A DNA stretch of 24,621 nt from Chloroflexota bacterium (GTDB lineage: Bacteria; Chloroflexota; Limnocylindria; Limnocylindrales; CSP1-4). Location of the stretch: contig JAKAMV010000036.1 in NCBI GenBank assembly GCA_021812735.1, positions 1 to 24,621 on the forward strand. Reading direction: 5' to 3'. The notes beneath the pieces are model-generated. The model was not told the origin of the DNA, did not search any database, and saw only the letters and a list, made by a program, of their open reading frames with translations. Positions 6,639-13,789 of the stretch are shown in pieces (the stretch's first letter is position 1; each line of letters opens with the position of its first letter). A program made the position numbers and the translations under genes.

Positions 6639-6766
6639 CGTGCCACCTCCCCCATCGTCATCGCGCCCGGCCACCGACCGGCGCGCCCGATGGCCGCGCT
6701 GCAGGCCGCCGTGAACGGGCGGGTGTAGGTCTGGGGGACGCCTTCGGTCGTGACGGGAAGGCTCAT
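6635..6766 (-). CDS. Micro-ORF coupled to the hydrogenase protease, hypothetical
   Basis: A 43-codon frame (begins MSLPVTTEGVPQTYTRPF) ends in a TGA that overlaps the protease start as ATGA, and the protease ribosome site lies within its last codons. Its third positions are nearly all G or C. There is only a weak GAGG ribosome site upstream. No family is recognised: the sequence has one Cys and no membrane helix. It could be a real small protein, a leader peptide for translational coupling, or a chance frame. Confidence 0.3.
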   Translation of the reverse strand: MSLPVTTEGVPQTYTRPFTAACSAAIGRAGRWPGAMTMGEVAR

Positions 6767-6975
6767 CTGAGGCTGGACCTCGGCTTGCCGGTCGGATCGG
6801 CGCCGGGGGCTCCGGGCTTGTCCGAAACCGGACCCGCGCCTACATGCTGGGCTGCCGCTGCGCGCGAGATCAGGGCCGTCGGTCGCGGGGGCGCCGCTCG
6901 GAGCGCCCGCCGCGCCGGGCCGGACGGCCCCGCGGGGATGGGACTCGGCCCAAAGCCGATCGGTCGGCGCTCGGG

Positions 6976-7341
6976 TCAGGCGAGGCGGCGAAGTCGCCCG
7001 AGGAGCGCCTCACGGTCCACCGGTCCGTCGAGCGAGCCCTCGCGGATGGCCTCGGGGGCGTGCCCGATGGCGACGATCTCCCGCTCGAGGGCCGTGCGCA
7101 GGTCATCAGGCCCCAGGACGAGGACGCGGTCCACCTCGCCGATCCGGTGCGCGACCTCGGCGAGGGCGGAGGGCATGACGGCGGGGATTGCCGGGAGCGC
7201 GACCTCCGACTCGTCGACGGCACCGGGGCCCGCGTCGCGGACCACGATGACTCGGCCCGGGCCGATCCACACGACCGCGTTCCGCCGCGTCCCGGCCGGG
7301 CTGCCCGCCAATGGCGATCGGGTCCGCATCGTTCCGTGCAT
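6976..7341 (-). CDS. Small eRF1-like (baeRF-type) protein, hypothetical
   Basis: A 121-residue protein. It has the two blocks of the short bacterial eRF1-domain-3-like family: an N-terminal strand RNAVVWIGPGRVIVVRDAG (the AVVWID..EARV pattern) and a C-terminal nucleotide-fold block VDRVLVLGPDDLRTALEREIVAIGH, then a helical end. In longer relatives this reads ILVVGPxxAKxEL with a final VDHPTDGQL section; here it is EGSLDGPVDREALLGRL. The function of these proteins is poorly known, with suggested links to ribosome release or stress. ATG 7341 has GGGAGG 5 nt upstream, better than ATG 7329. The gene is divergent from the alcohol dehydrogenase with a 119-bp spacer. Confidence 0.5.
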   Translation of the reverse strand: MHGTMRTRSPLAGSPAGTRRNAVVWIGPGRVIVVRDAGPGAVDESEVALPAIPAVMPSALAEVAHRIGEVDRVLVLGPDDLRTALEREIVAIGHAPEAIREGSLDGPVDREALLGRLRRLA

Positions 7342-7448
7342 GGCTGCCTCCCTTCGGCGAGGCCATCGTGCAGCGTGCGGGTGGGGCGGCTCGACTGCCG
7401 TTGGTCGCGTTCGCCCGGCCGGATTCCCCGCTGGTTCCGGGACCGGCG

Positions 7449-7454
7449 TACGCT
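7449..7454 (+). promoter_or_regulatory. Leaderless -10 box for the alcohol dehydrogenase
   Basis: TACGCT lies exactly 6 nt before the GTG at 7461 and no ribosome site is present. This is the TANNNT-N6-start pattern of leaderless transcripts. The same geometry appears at 10146 (plus) and 15408 (minus). Confidence 0.5.
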
Positions 7455-7460
7455 CGGGAC

Positions 7461-8480
7461 GTGCATGCGATGGTCCTCCGCTCCCCCGCCCCGGCGGCGT
7501 CCGGCCCGCTCGCGCGAGAGGACCGTCCCCTGCCCCAGCCCGCCGCCGGTGAACTCCGCCTCCGTGTCAGCGCATGTGCCGTCTGCCGCACCGACCTCCA
7601 GATCTGCGAGGGCGACCTGCCGGCGCGAACGCGCCCGATCGTCCCGGGCCACCAGGTGGTCGGGGTGGTGGACGCCGTCGGCAGCGGCGTCGACGGCTGG
7701 ACGGCCGGCGATCGCGCGGGCCTCACCTGGCTGGCCGGCACCGACGGGACCTGCCGTTTCTGCCGGTCCGGCCGCGAGAACCTGTGCGCGGCGGCCGTGT
7801 TCACCGGGTGGGACCGCGACGGCGGCTATGCAGAGGCCGTCACGGCCCGCGCCGACGTGGCGGTCCGGCTGCCCGACGGCTATCCGGACCTTTCCGCCGC
7901 GCCCCTGCTGTGCGGGGGCGTCATCGGCTTCCGCTCGCTGCGGGTGGCGGGGATCGGGGCCGGGTCCGCCGGGGCCCGCCTGGGGCTGTACGGTTTCGGC
8001 GCCTCGGCGCGGCTCGCCCTCCAGGTGGCGCGCGCATGGGGCGTGGAAGCGTACGTCGCGACTCGCTCTGCGGCCGACCGGGAGCGGGCACGCGAGCTCG
8101 GCGCGGCGTGGGCGGGCGGCTACGACGACCGGCCACCGGTCGGCCTGGACGCGGCGGTGACGTTCGCCCCCGTGGGATCCGTGGTCGCTGCCGCCGTGCG
8201 GGCGCTGGACCGCGGGGGCGTCGTGGCGATCAACGCCATCCACCTCGACGGCCTGCCGGCGATGCCCTACGAGGACCTCTGGTGGGAGCGGTCCGTGCGC
8301 AGCGTGGCCAACGTCACCCGCGAGGACGCCCGCGAGTTCCTGGGCATCGCCGCCCGGATCGGGATCGAGACCGACGTCGAGACGCATCCGCTCGCGGAGG
8401 CCAACCTCGCGCTGGCCCGCCTGGCCACGGGCGAGCTGGCAGGGACCGCCGTGCTGGTCATGGACGGGCGCCCGGCCTGA
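7461..8480 (+). CDS. Zinc-dependent alcohol dehydrogenase family protein (MDR)
   Basis: A 339-residue medium-chain dehydrogenase. The N-terminal GroES-like domain has CAVCRTDL (C42, catalytic zinc ligand) and PGHQVVG (H64; the usual following Glu is Gln, as I recall for one AdhA-like branch). The structural-zinc loop reads GTDGTCRFCRSGRENLC: the last three cysteines are present (C98, C101, C109) but the first is Asp95. LLCGGVIGFRSLR carries the third catalytic-zinc Cys. The nucleotide fold has LGLYGFGASARLALQVA. The branch with LYGFGA and LWWERSVRSVANVTREDAREF is typical of actinobacterial and Chloroflexota NAD(P)-dependent enzymes of uncertain substrate. The start is GTG 7461, set by the TACGCT box 6 nt upstream. 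It is convergent with the cDPG-synthetase-like gene. Confidence 0.88.
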   Translation: MHAMVLRSPAPAASGPLAREDRPLPQPAAGELRLRVSACAVCRTDLQICEGDLPARTRPIVPGHQVVGVVDAVGSGVDGWTAGDRAGLTWLAGTDGTCRFCRSGRENLCAAAVFTGWDRDGGYAEAVTARADVAVRLPDGYPDLSAAPLLCGGVIGFRSLRVAGIGAGSAGARLGLYGFGASARLALQVARAWGVEAYVATRSAADRERARELGAAWAGGYDDRPPVGLDAAVTFAPVGSVVAAAVRALDRGGVVAINAIHLDGLPAMPYEDLWWERSVRSVANVTREDAREFLGIAARIGIETDVETHPLAEANLALARLATGELAGTAVLVMDGRPA

Positions 8481-8518
8481 CAGATCGGGCGCCCAGGCGC
8501 GGCGCGGTGGGGCGAGGC

Positions 8519-9856
8519 TCAGCGGCCGGTGAGCGCCGTCCGCGCCCGCTCGGCGATGACCGCGATCGGTTCGTCGAGCGAGCCGCTGACGGGCTCGAGC
8601 TCGTAGCGGACGCGGACGATCGGCTTCTGCGTCGTGAGCACCCGCGTCAGGTCGATCGGGGTGGCGGCGAGGACCACGTCCGCCGGGGCGGCGTCGAGCG
8701 CGAGCTGCAGTTCGCGCACCTGCTTGGCGCCATAGCCCATCGCGGGGAGCAGCCGCTCGAGTCGCGGGTAGGTCGCGAGCGTGGCGGCGAGCTCGCCCTG
8801 CGCGTACGGCCGCGGGTCGACGACCTCTGCCGCGCCGAACCGCCTCGCCGCCACGACGCCGGCGCCGTAGGTCATCCCGCCGTGGGTGAGGGTGGGGCCG
8901 TCCTCGACGACGACGACCCGCTTGCCGGCCACGTCGCCACCTTCGAGGGCGAGCGAGGACCGCGCCTCGACGATGGCCGCCCGCGGGTTCGCAGCCGCGA
9001 TGTCGCCCCGGACCTGGGCGAGCGCCTCGGGAGTGGCCGAGTCGACCTTGTTGACCACCACGATGTCGGCCATCCGCAGGTTGGCCTCGCCGGGGTGGTA
9101 CTTGAGCTCGTGGCCCGGCCTGAGCGGGTCGGCGACCACGATCATCAGGTCCGGCCTGTAGAACGGCAGGTCGTTGTTCCCGCCGTCCCAGATGACGACG
9201 TCGCTCTCCTGCTCGGCGGCGCGCAGGATCTCCTCGTAGTCGACGCCCGCGAACACGAGGCGGCCCGCGTCGAGGTGCGGCTCGTACTCCTCCCGCTCCT
9301 CGATCGTGGTGTCGTACCGGTCGAGGTCCGCGTAGGTCTCGAAGCGCTGGCAGCGCTGCGCCACCAAGTCGCCGTAGGGCATCGGGTGCCGCACGACCGC
9401 CACCTTGAGGCCCTGCGCCTCGAGCGCCCGGGCCACGAACCGGCTGGTCTGGCTCTTGCCGCTGCCCGTCCTGACGGCGCACACCGCCACCACCGGCCGC
9501 CTGGACGGGAGCATCGTGGAGCGGGGGCCCAGGAGCTCGAAGTCCGCGCCGGCGGCCAGCGCCCGGCTCGCGGCGTGCATCACCTGCTCGTGGGAGACGT
9601 CGCTGTACGCGAACACGACCGTGTCGACCTCGTGCTCGGCGATCAGCGCCTCGAGCTCGGCCTCGGGCCGGATGGGGATTCCGGCGGGATACCGGTCGCC
9701 CGCGAGCTCGGGCGGGTATCGCCGATCGGCGATGCCGGGGATCTGCGTCGCCGTGAACGCGACCACCTCGACCGTCGGGTCGCCCCGGTAGACGACGTTG
9801 AAGTCGTGGAAGTCACGCCCTGCGGCGCCCATGATCAGCACGCGTTCGGTGCGCAT
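8519..9856 (-). CDS. Cyclic 2,3-diphosphoglycerate synthetase-like GTPase
   Basis: A 445-residue protein. The N-terminal Rossmann-like part (RVLIMGAAGRDFHDFNVVYR) and the following sections (VVAFTATQIPGIADRRYPPELAG, VDTVVFAYSDVSHEQVM) are highly characteristic of the COG2403 family, known in methanogenic archaea as cyclic 2,3-diphosphoglycerate synthetase. The C-terminal GTPase-like part has a P-loop RTGSGKSQTSR (about 129-139), VIWDGGNNDLPFYRPDLMIVVADPLRPG, and VVNKVD for guanine recognition. In bacteria the product of this family is not established: a compatible solute is possible but unproven. ATG 9856 was chosen over GTG 9862 because GAGG lies 5 nt before the ATG. The upstream spacer of 300 bp holds strong hairpins. 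Confidence 0.85.
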   Translation of the reverse strand: MRTERVLIMGAAGRDFHDFNVVYRGDPTVEVVAFTATQIPGIADRRYPPELAGDRYPAGIPIRPEAELEALIAEHEVDTVVFAYSDVSHEQVMHAASRALAAGADFELLGPRSTMLPSRRPVVAVCAVRTGSGKSQTSRFVARALEAQGLKVAVVRHPMPYGDLVAQRCQRFETYADLDRYDTTIEEREEYEPHLDAGRLVFAGVDYEEILRAAEQESDVVIWDGGNNDLPFYRPDLMIVVADPLRPGHELKYHPGEANLRMADIVVVNKVDSATPEALAQVRGDIAAANPRAAIVEARSSLALEGGDVAGKRVVVVEDGPTLTHGGMTYGAGVVAARRFGAAEVVDPRPYAQGELAATLATYPRLERLLPAMGYGAKQVRELQLALDAAPADVVLAATPIDLTRVLTTQKPIVRVRYELEPVSGSLDEPIAVIAERARTALTGR

Positions 9857-10070
9857 GATCACCTCGTGGGAGGGGCAACCCGGTCGCCAGCGCCGATCCG
9901 CTGGACCAGCAGGCGGGCGTGGCCACGCCGCCTCCGCATCGTGCCATCATCGCGTCTCGACTCCCGCCGGTCGTCGGTCGTGACGCCCCGTAGCGGGGGC
10001 CGCAGGTCCCGCGAAGGTGGTCCGATCGGCACTCACCGGAATCTGGTGCCAACCGCGAGTATGCGTGCGA

Positions 10071-10103
10071 GGTGGGTGCCGGAGGGGACGCCCGGCACCC
10101 ACC
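10071..10103 (+). other. 12-bp perfect stem-loop
   Basis: GGTGGGTGCCGG (10071-10082) pairs perfectly with CCGGCACCCACC (10092-10103) around a 9-nt loop. Four bases later a second perfect hairpin begins. Two such stems in a row in a gene-free spacer suggest a structured RNA or an attenuator ahead of the carboxypeptidase gene. Confidence 0.6.
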
Positions 10104-10107
10104 CGTA

Positions 10108-10127
10108 ACCCCCGCGGCGGCGGGGGT
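10108..10127 (+). terminator. 8-bp stem-loop followed by GTTTGATT, terminator-like
   Basis: ACCCCCGC pairs with GCGGGGGT around a GGCG tetraloop and is followed by a T-rich stretch, GTTTGATT, unusual in this GC-rich sequence. It looks like an intrinsic terminator on the plus strand. No plus-strand gene precedes it, so it would end a leader or a small RNA. Confidence 0.5.
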
Positions 10128-10145
10128 GTTTGATTCCCGGGCCGA

Positions 10146-10151
10146 TACACT
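10146..10151 (+). promoter_or_regulatory. Leaderless -10 box for the LD-carboxypeptidase
   Basis: TACACT lies exactly 6 nt before GTG 10158, with no ribosome site between. This matches the TANNNT-N6-GTG pattern found at two other genes in the window. No convincing -35 box is visible. Confidence 0.55.
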
Positions 10152-10157
10152 GCACCG

Positions 10158-11204
10158 GTGGCCACGCTCACGCCCGTTCGTCCGCGCCGTCTCGCCCCGG
10201 GCGACACCGTCGCCATCCTGTCGCCCTCGTGGGGCGGCCCGAACGCGTTCCCGCACGTGTTCGACCACGGGCTCACCGTGCTGCGGGGCTGGGGCCTGGA
10301 GGTCCGCGAGTATCAGTCGACCCGCGCTGCCGCGCTGCATCTGCGGAGCGACCCGGCGCTCCGTGCCGGCGACCTGAACCGCGCCTTCGCCGACCCGACC
10401 GTCCGGGCGGTCATCGCCTCCATCGGCGGGGACGACTCGATCCGCCTCCTGTCGCTGCTCGACGCGGCAACGATCGCGGCGAATCCCAAGATCCTGCTCG
10501 GCTTCTCGGACACGACGACGCTGCTGGCGCTTGTCCGACGCCTGGGGATCGTGTCGTTCCACGGGCCGTCGGTGATGGCGGGGCTGTCGCAGGTCGCCGC
10601 GCTCCCGCCGGAGTACGGACGCCACGTGCGCGAGATGCTCTTCGAGCCTGCTGACACCTTCAGATACCCGGCGTTCGACACGTTCTCCGAGCGCTACGCG
10701 GACTGGGACGACCCCGGCCTCGTCGGCCAGGTCGGCCCGCTCCACCCCGATGACGGCTGGCACGTGCTGCAGGGATCGGGACGCGTGACGGGCGAGCTGT
10801 TCGGCGGCTGCCTCGAGGTGCTCGACTGGATCCGGGGCACGCGCGCCTGGCCGTCCGAGGAGGAGTGGACGGGACGCCTGCTGATGATCGAGCCGTCCGA
10901 GGAGAAGCCCGGGCCGGAGCAGGTTGCGCGGATCCTGCGGTCGTTCGGCGCCCTCGGCGTATTCGACCGCGTCTCCGGCGTGCTGGTCGGCCGGGCCCGC
11001 GACCACGACGCCGCGGAGACCGCCGCCTTCGAGTCCTCGATCCTGAGCGTGGTGGCGGGCGAGCTCGGCAGGACGAGCCTGCCAATCGTTGCGAACCTGC
11101 CCTTCGGGCACACCGACCCGCAGTGGGTGCTCCCGCTTGGGGTCCGCGCTGAGCTCGACCTGGACGCTCGCGCGCTGACCTTGCTCGAGCCGTGGCTGAC
11201 CTGA
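10158..11204 (+). CDS. S66-family LD-carboxypeptidase (MccF-like)
   Basis: A 348-residue protein. The N-terminal domain opens RRLAPGDTVAILSPSW, then IASIGGDDSIRLLSLLD and KILLGFSDTTTLL, where Ser117 in GFSDTT is the catalytic nucleophile of peptidase family S66. The C-terminal domain has GELFGGCLEVLDWIRGT, LLMIEPSEEKP (acidic member of the triad) and NLPFGHTDPQWVLPLG, with the catalytic histidine at about 318. The (I/G)GDDS and GHTDPQW features fit the MccF branch, which cleaves acyl-sulfamoyl adenylates of the microcin C type, rather than classical LdcA murein recycling, though the substrate is not certain. It is cytoplasmic with no signal peptide. The start is GTG 10158, based on the TACACT box. 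It is convergent with the CoA-transferase gene. Confidence 0.88.
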   Translation: MATLTPVRPRRLAPGDTVAILSPSWGGPNAFPHVFDHGLTVLRGWGLEVREYQSTRAAALHLRSDPALRAGDLNRAFADPTVRAVIASIGGDDSIRLLSLLDAATIAANPKILLGFSDTTTLLALVRRLGIVSFHGPSVMAGLSQVAALPPEYGRHVREMLFEPADTFRYPAFDTFSERYADWDDPGLVGQVGPLHPDDGWHVLQGSGRVTGELFGGCLEVLDWIRGTRAWPSEEEWTGRLLMIEPSEEKPGPEQVARILRSFGALGVFDRVSGVLVGRARDHDAAETAAFESSILSVVAGELGRTSLPIVANLPFGHTDPQWVLPLGVRAELDLDARALTLLEPWLT

Positions 11205-11243
11205 GTTCGCAGCACGCCTGAGACTGCGTCGCTACTCGCCCAG

Positions 11244-11262
11244 CCGGCGGTTCAAGCGCCGG
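11244..11262. terminator. Hairpin between convergent genes
   Basis: CCGGCG pairs with CGCCGG around a 7-nt loop, between the carboxypeptidase stop (plus) and the CoA-transferase stop (minus). There is no T-run on either side. Its position suits a bidirectional terminator. Confidence 0.35.
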
Positions 11263-11353
11263 AGCCGCAGAGCGCCGACCCCCTCCTCTGTCCCGCCGTC
11301 CCCCTCGAGGGTCATTCCCCGCCGCAGCGTGCGCCGCGGTCGGGCCAGCGCCG

Positions 11354-12628
11354 TCACAGCTCGTGGTGGAGTCGGGCGTTGGCCAACAGGTAGTCGCGGT
11401 GGTCCGGGTGGGCAACCGCGATCAGGGCCTTCGCCCGCTCGCGCAGGCTCTTGCCCCAGAGCTCGGCGACGCCCCACTCGGTCACCACGGTGCGCACGTG
11501 CGCGCGCGTCGTGACGACGCCGGCGCCCTCCTTGAGCGACGGCACGATCCGGCTCTGCGCGCCGTTCGTTCCGGCCGTGGACGGCATCGCGATGATCGGC
11601 CGGCCGCCGGGCGCGAGCGCGGCGCCGCGGATGAAGTCCATCTGCCCGCCCACCCCGGAGTACATCCGGTAGCCGATGGAATCGGCTACCACCTGGCCCG
11701 AGAGGTCGACCTCGATGGCGGAGTTGATCGCCACCATGTTCTCGAGCGAGCGGATGACATGCGTGTCGTTCGTGAACTCCACGGGTCGCATCTCAACCAT
11801 CGGGTTGTCGTGGACGAAGCTGAACAGGCGGGAGGTCCCCATCAGGAACGTCGCGACCAGCTTGCCGCGGTTGCGCACCTTCCGGTCGCCCGTCACCACG
11901 CCGGCCTCGACCAGGTCGACGATGGCGTCGGTGAACATCTCGGTGTGGACGCCCAGGTCCCGCTTGCCGGTGAGCAGCTCGGCGGTGGCCGCCGGGATCG
12001 CACCGATCCCCAGCTGGAGCGTCGCCCCGTCGGGGATCAGGTCGGCGATGAAGCCGCCGATCTGCCGCTCCACGGGGCCGATCACCGGGCGCGGCGACTC
12101 GAAGGGCGGCTGGTCGGCCTCCACGGCCAGGTCGATCTGGCTGACGTGGATGAACGACTCGCCGAGCGTCCGGGGGATCGAGGGGTTGAACTGGACGATG
12201 ACGGTGTGCGCGGCGTCCACGGCCGCGTGCATCGCCTCCACGGACACGCCGAGCGAGCAGAATCCGTGCGCGTCGGGCGGCGTCACGTTGGCGAGCACCG
12301 CATCCAGCGGGTAGGCGCCGCTCCGGAACAGGGCGGGGATGTCTGAGAAGAACACCGGCACGAAGTCGGCCCGCCCCTCGTTCACGGCCTGGCGGGCGTT
12401 GGGGCCGATGAACAGCGCCCGGTGACGGAAGTGCCTGGCCATCTCCGGCTGGAGGTGGGGGCCCGGGCCCTCGAGGTGGAGGTGGGTGACCCCGACGTCG
12501 TGCAGCTCCGGTGCCCGCGCCACCAGCGCGTCGAGGAGCACCGTCGGTGTCGCCGCAGCCATCTGGATGTAGATCTGGTCGCGCGACCTGATGCCCGCGA
12601 CCGCTTCCTCGGGCGAGACGATACGCAT
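11354..12628 (-). CDS. Acetyl-CoA hydrolase/4-hydroxybutyrate CoA-transferase family protein
   Basis: A 424-residue single-chain CoA-transferase of the Cat1/AbfT/Ach1 type. The N-terminal domain includes GPNARQAVNEGRADFVPVFFSDIPALF and PPDAHGFCSLGVSVE. The second domain begins near LQLGIGAIPAATAELL and contains DLGVHTEMFTDAIVDLVEAG, where Glu230 is the residue that forms the glutamyl-CoA thioester in this family. The C-terminus has AINSAIEVDLSGQVVADS and GGQMDFIRGA, both family hallmarks. It would move CoA between acetyl-CoA or another acyl-CoA and a short carboxylate such as 4-hydroxybutyrate, propionate or succinate. The start ATG 12628 has no ribosome site; a CAGACT box 6 nt upstream suggests a leaderless start. 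It lies downstream of the DosRS-like genes, 111 bp after the reductase. Confidence 0.87.
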   Translation of the reverse strand: MRIVSPEEAVAGIRSRDQIYIQMAAATPTVLLDALVARAPELHDVGVTHLHLEGPGPHLQPEMARHFRHRALFIGPNARQAVNEGRADFVPVFFSDIPALFRSGAYPLDAVLANVTPPDAHGFCSLGVSVEAMHAAVDAAHTVIVQFNPSIPRTLGESFIHVSQIDLAVEADQPPFESPRPVIGPVERQIGGFIADLIPDGATLQLGIGAIPAATAELLTGKRDLGVHTEMFTDAIVDLVEAGVVTGDRKVRNRGKLVATFLMGTSRLFSFVHDNPMVEMRPVEFTNDTHVIRSLENMVAINSAIEVDLSGQVVADSIGYRMYSGVGGQMDFIRGAALAPGGRPIIAMPSTAGTNGAQSRIVPSLKEGAGVVTTRAHVRTVVTEWGVAELWGKSLRERAKALIAVAHPDHRDYLLANARLHHEL

Positions 12629-12680
12629 GGGCGGAGTCTGGCAGTGGGCGGCGGAGGCGGGTCTGGCCGGATGGCCCGGA

Positions 12681-12703
12681 CCTCGGGGTCGCCAGGCCCG
12701 AGG
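12681..12703 (-). terminator. 7-bp hairpin after the reductase-like gene
   Basis: CCTCGGG pairs with CCCGAGG around a 9-nt loop. On the minus strand it lies 36 nt beyond the stop at 12740 and upstream of the CoA-transferase, so it may separate the regulatory operon from the CoA-transferase gene. No T-run is present. Confidence 0.35.
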
Positions 12704-12739
12704 GTGTCCTGCCGGCGCGCACCGGATGCGGCCGCCGCG

Positions 12740-13075
12740 TCAGCCGGCGATCCGGAGCTCGAACCCCGGGCCCATCCCCAGCTCCTCGGACGGCGTGCCG
12801 TACTTGAGGATCAGCTCGCGGACCGCTGCAGCGTGCTCGGCGCCCTCGAGCTCGCGCGCCACTGCCGCCCGGCGCAGGCTGCCCACCGTGACATGGCAGC
12901 GGTGGTCGGCCAGCAGATTGAGGGCCCAGTTCGCCGTGGGCGAGCTGGCCGCCACGAGCAAGGTGCCGTCCGCTCGCTCCACGAACCCGACGACAGCCCG
13001 CGCACGGCGCCCGGTGACGCGGCCCCGGGTCTCCAGGCGAGCCACCCGGCCCCAGGCGACGAGATCGTCCTCCAC
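12740..13075 (-). CDS. Deazaflavin (F420)-dependent nitroreductase/quinone reductase family protein
   Basis: A 111-residue single-domain protein of the split beta-barrel flavin/deazaflavin-binding type. LETRGRVTGRRARAVVGFVERADGTLLVAASS followed by NWALNLLADHRCHVTVG is the Ddn/DUF385 pattern (sugar-phosphate contact through the TxGRxxG-like start, then the SxxxxWxxNLxA helix). It is shorter than Ddn itself (about 150), lacking the N-terminal helix. The cofactor is F420 in characterised members, though heme- and FMN-binding relatives exist, so cofactor use is inferred. The start is GTG 13075 with no good ribosome site. It follows the response regulator by 42 bp on the same strand. In mycobacteria nitroreductases belong to the DosR regulon, which makes this linkage suggestive. 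Confidence 0.75.
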   Translation of the reverse strand: MEDDLVAWGRVARLETRGRVTGRRARAVVGFVERADGTLLVAASSPTANWALNLLADHRCHVTVGSLRRAAVARELEGAEHAAAVRELILKYGTPSEELGMGPGFELRIAG

Positions 13076-13117
13076 GCTGTCGGAGGGCGCAGTCGGGCCG
13101 GAGCGGCCGGGCGGCGC

Positions 13118-13789
13118 CTATGCCCCGCCGCGGTCCAGGCGGTGCTTGGCGACGAAGGCGGCGGCCTGCGCCCGCCGCTCCAGGTTGAGCTTCGAGAGGA
13201 TCGAGCTCACGTAGTTCTTGACCGTCTTGTCCGACAGGAAGACTTCGGACGCGATCTCCTTGTTGGTCTTCCCCTCGGCGACGAGCAGCAGAATCCGCTG
13301 CTCCTGCGCGGTCAGCTGCGCCATCTCATCGGTGTAGGCACCGGTGGCGATCCGCCGCACGCGCTCGAGGACCTTCTCGGTCACCGCCGGGTCGAGCAGC
13401 GATTCGCCGCGGCCCACGGATTCGAGCGCGCCGACGAGGTCCCGCGCGCGGATCTGCTTGAGCAGGTAGCCCGAGGCGCCGGCGACGATGGCCGAGAGCA
13501 CCGCCTCCTCGTCAGGGTACGAGGTCAGCATCACAACGCGCGTGGCCGGCAGCTCCGCCCGAATCTCCCGGCAGGCCTCGATGCCGGACCCGTCCGGCAG
13601 CCGCACGTCCATCACCACGATGTCGGGCTGGAAGCGACGGGCCTGCTCGATGGACTCGGCGGCCGAGCCGGCCTCGGCGACGACCTGGAAGCCCTCTCGA
13701 CGGTCAAGGAGCGCGACAAGGCCCTGGCGGACCACCTCATGGTCGTCGACGACCAGCAGGCGCATCGGACGCGAGCTCAGATCAGTCAC
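13118..13789 (-). CDS. NarL/LuxR-family response regulator, DosR-like
   Basis: A 223-residue regulator. The receiver domain (9-125) has the acidic pair in VVDDHEV, the phospho-acceptor Asp61 in IVVMDVRLPDGSGI, Thr/Ser89-90 in VMLTSYPD and Lys111 in GYLLKQ. The LuxR-type DNA-binding domain (about 158-215) reads LTAQEQRILLLVAEGKTNKEIASEVFLSDKTVKNYVSSILSKLNLERRAQAAAF, very like mycobacterial DosR/DevR, including the KTVKNYVS recognition helix. GTG 13789 overlaps the kinase TGA (GTGA), so the pair is translationally coupled; ATG 13765 at residue 9 is an alternative. It is the likely partner of the GAF kinase and probably controls the reductase downstream and the oxidase divergent from the kinase. 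Confidence 0.92.
   Translation of the reverse strand: MTDLSSRPMRLLVVDDHEVVRQGLVALLDRREGFQVVAEAGSAAESIEQARRFQPDIVVMDVRLPDGSGIEACREIRAELPATRVVMLTSYPDEEAVLSAIVAGASGYLLKQIRARDLVGALESVGRGESLLDPAVTEKVLERVRRIATGAYTDEMAQLTAQEQRILLLVAEGKTNKEIASEVFLSDKTVKNYVSSILSKLNLERRAQAAAFVAKHRLDRGGA

Larger units (their letters stand above)
9857..10157. other. Gene-free divergent spacer with strong secondary structure
   Basis: No credible protein gene lies in these 301 bp between two divergent genes. The right half holds a 12-bp and an 8-bp perfect hairpin, a TACACT promoter box, and smaller stems (CCCCG-TAG-CGGGG at about 9985-9997). The left part shows nothing I can name. See the separate entries for the hairpins. 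Confidence 0.7.

Noticed and set aside
6870..9482. 870-codon minus-strand frame across the alcohol dehydrogenase and GTPase genes
   Set aside because: It is out of frame with the GTPase and antisense to the dehydrogenase; the composition is Arg/Gly/Ala-rich with no motif.
10108..10140. tRNA-like T-loop (GTTTGATTC) after a GC stem
   Set aside because: No acceptor, D or anticodon arm can be drawn around it; the stem fits a terminator-like hairpin better.
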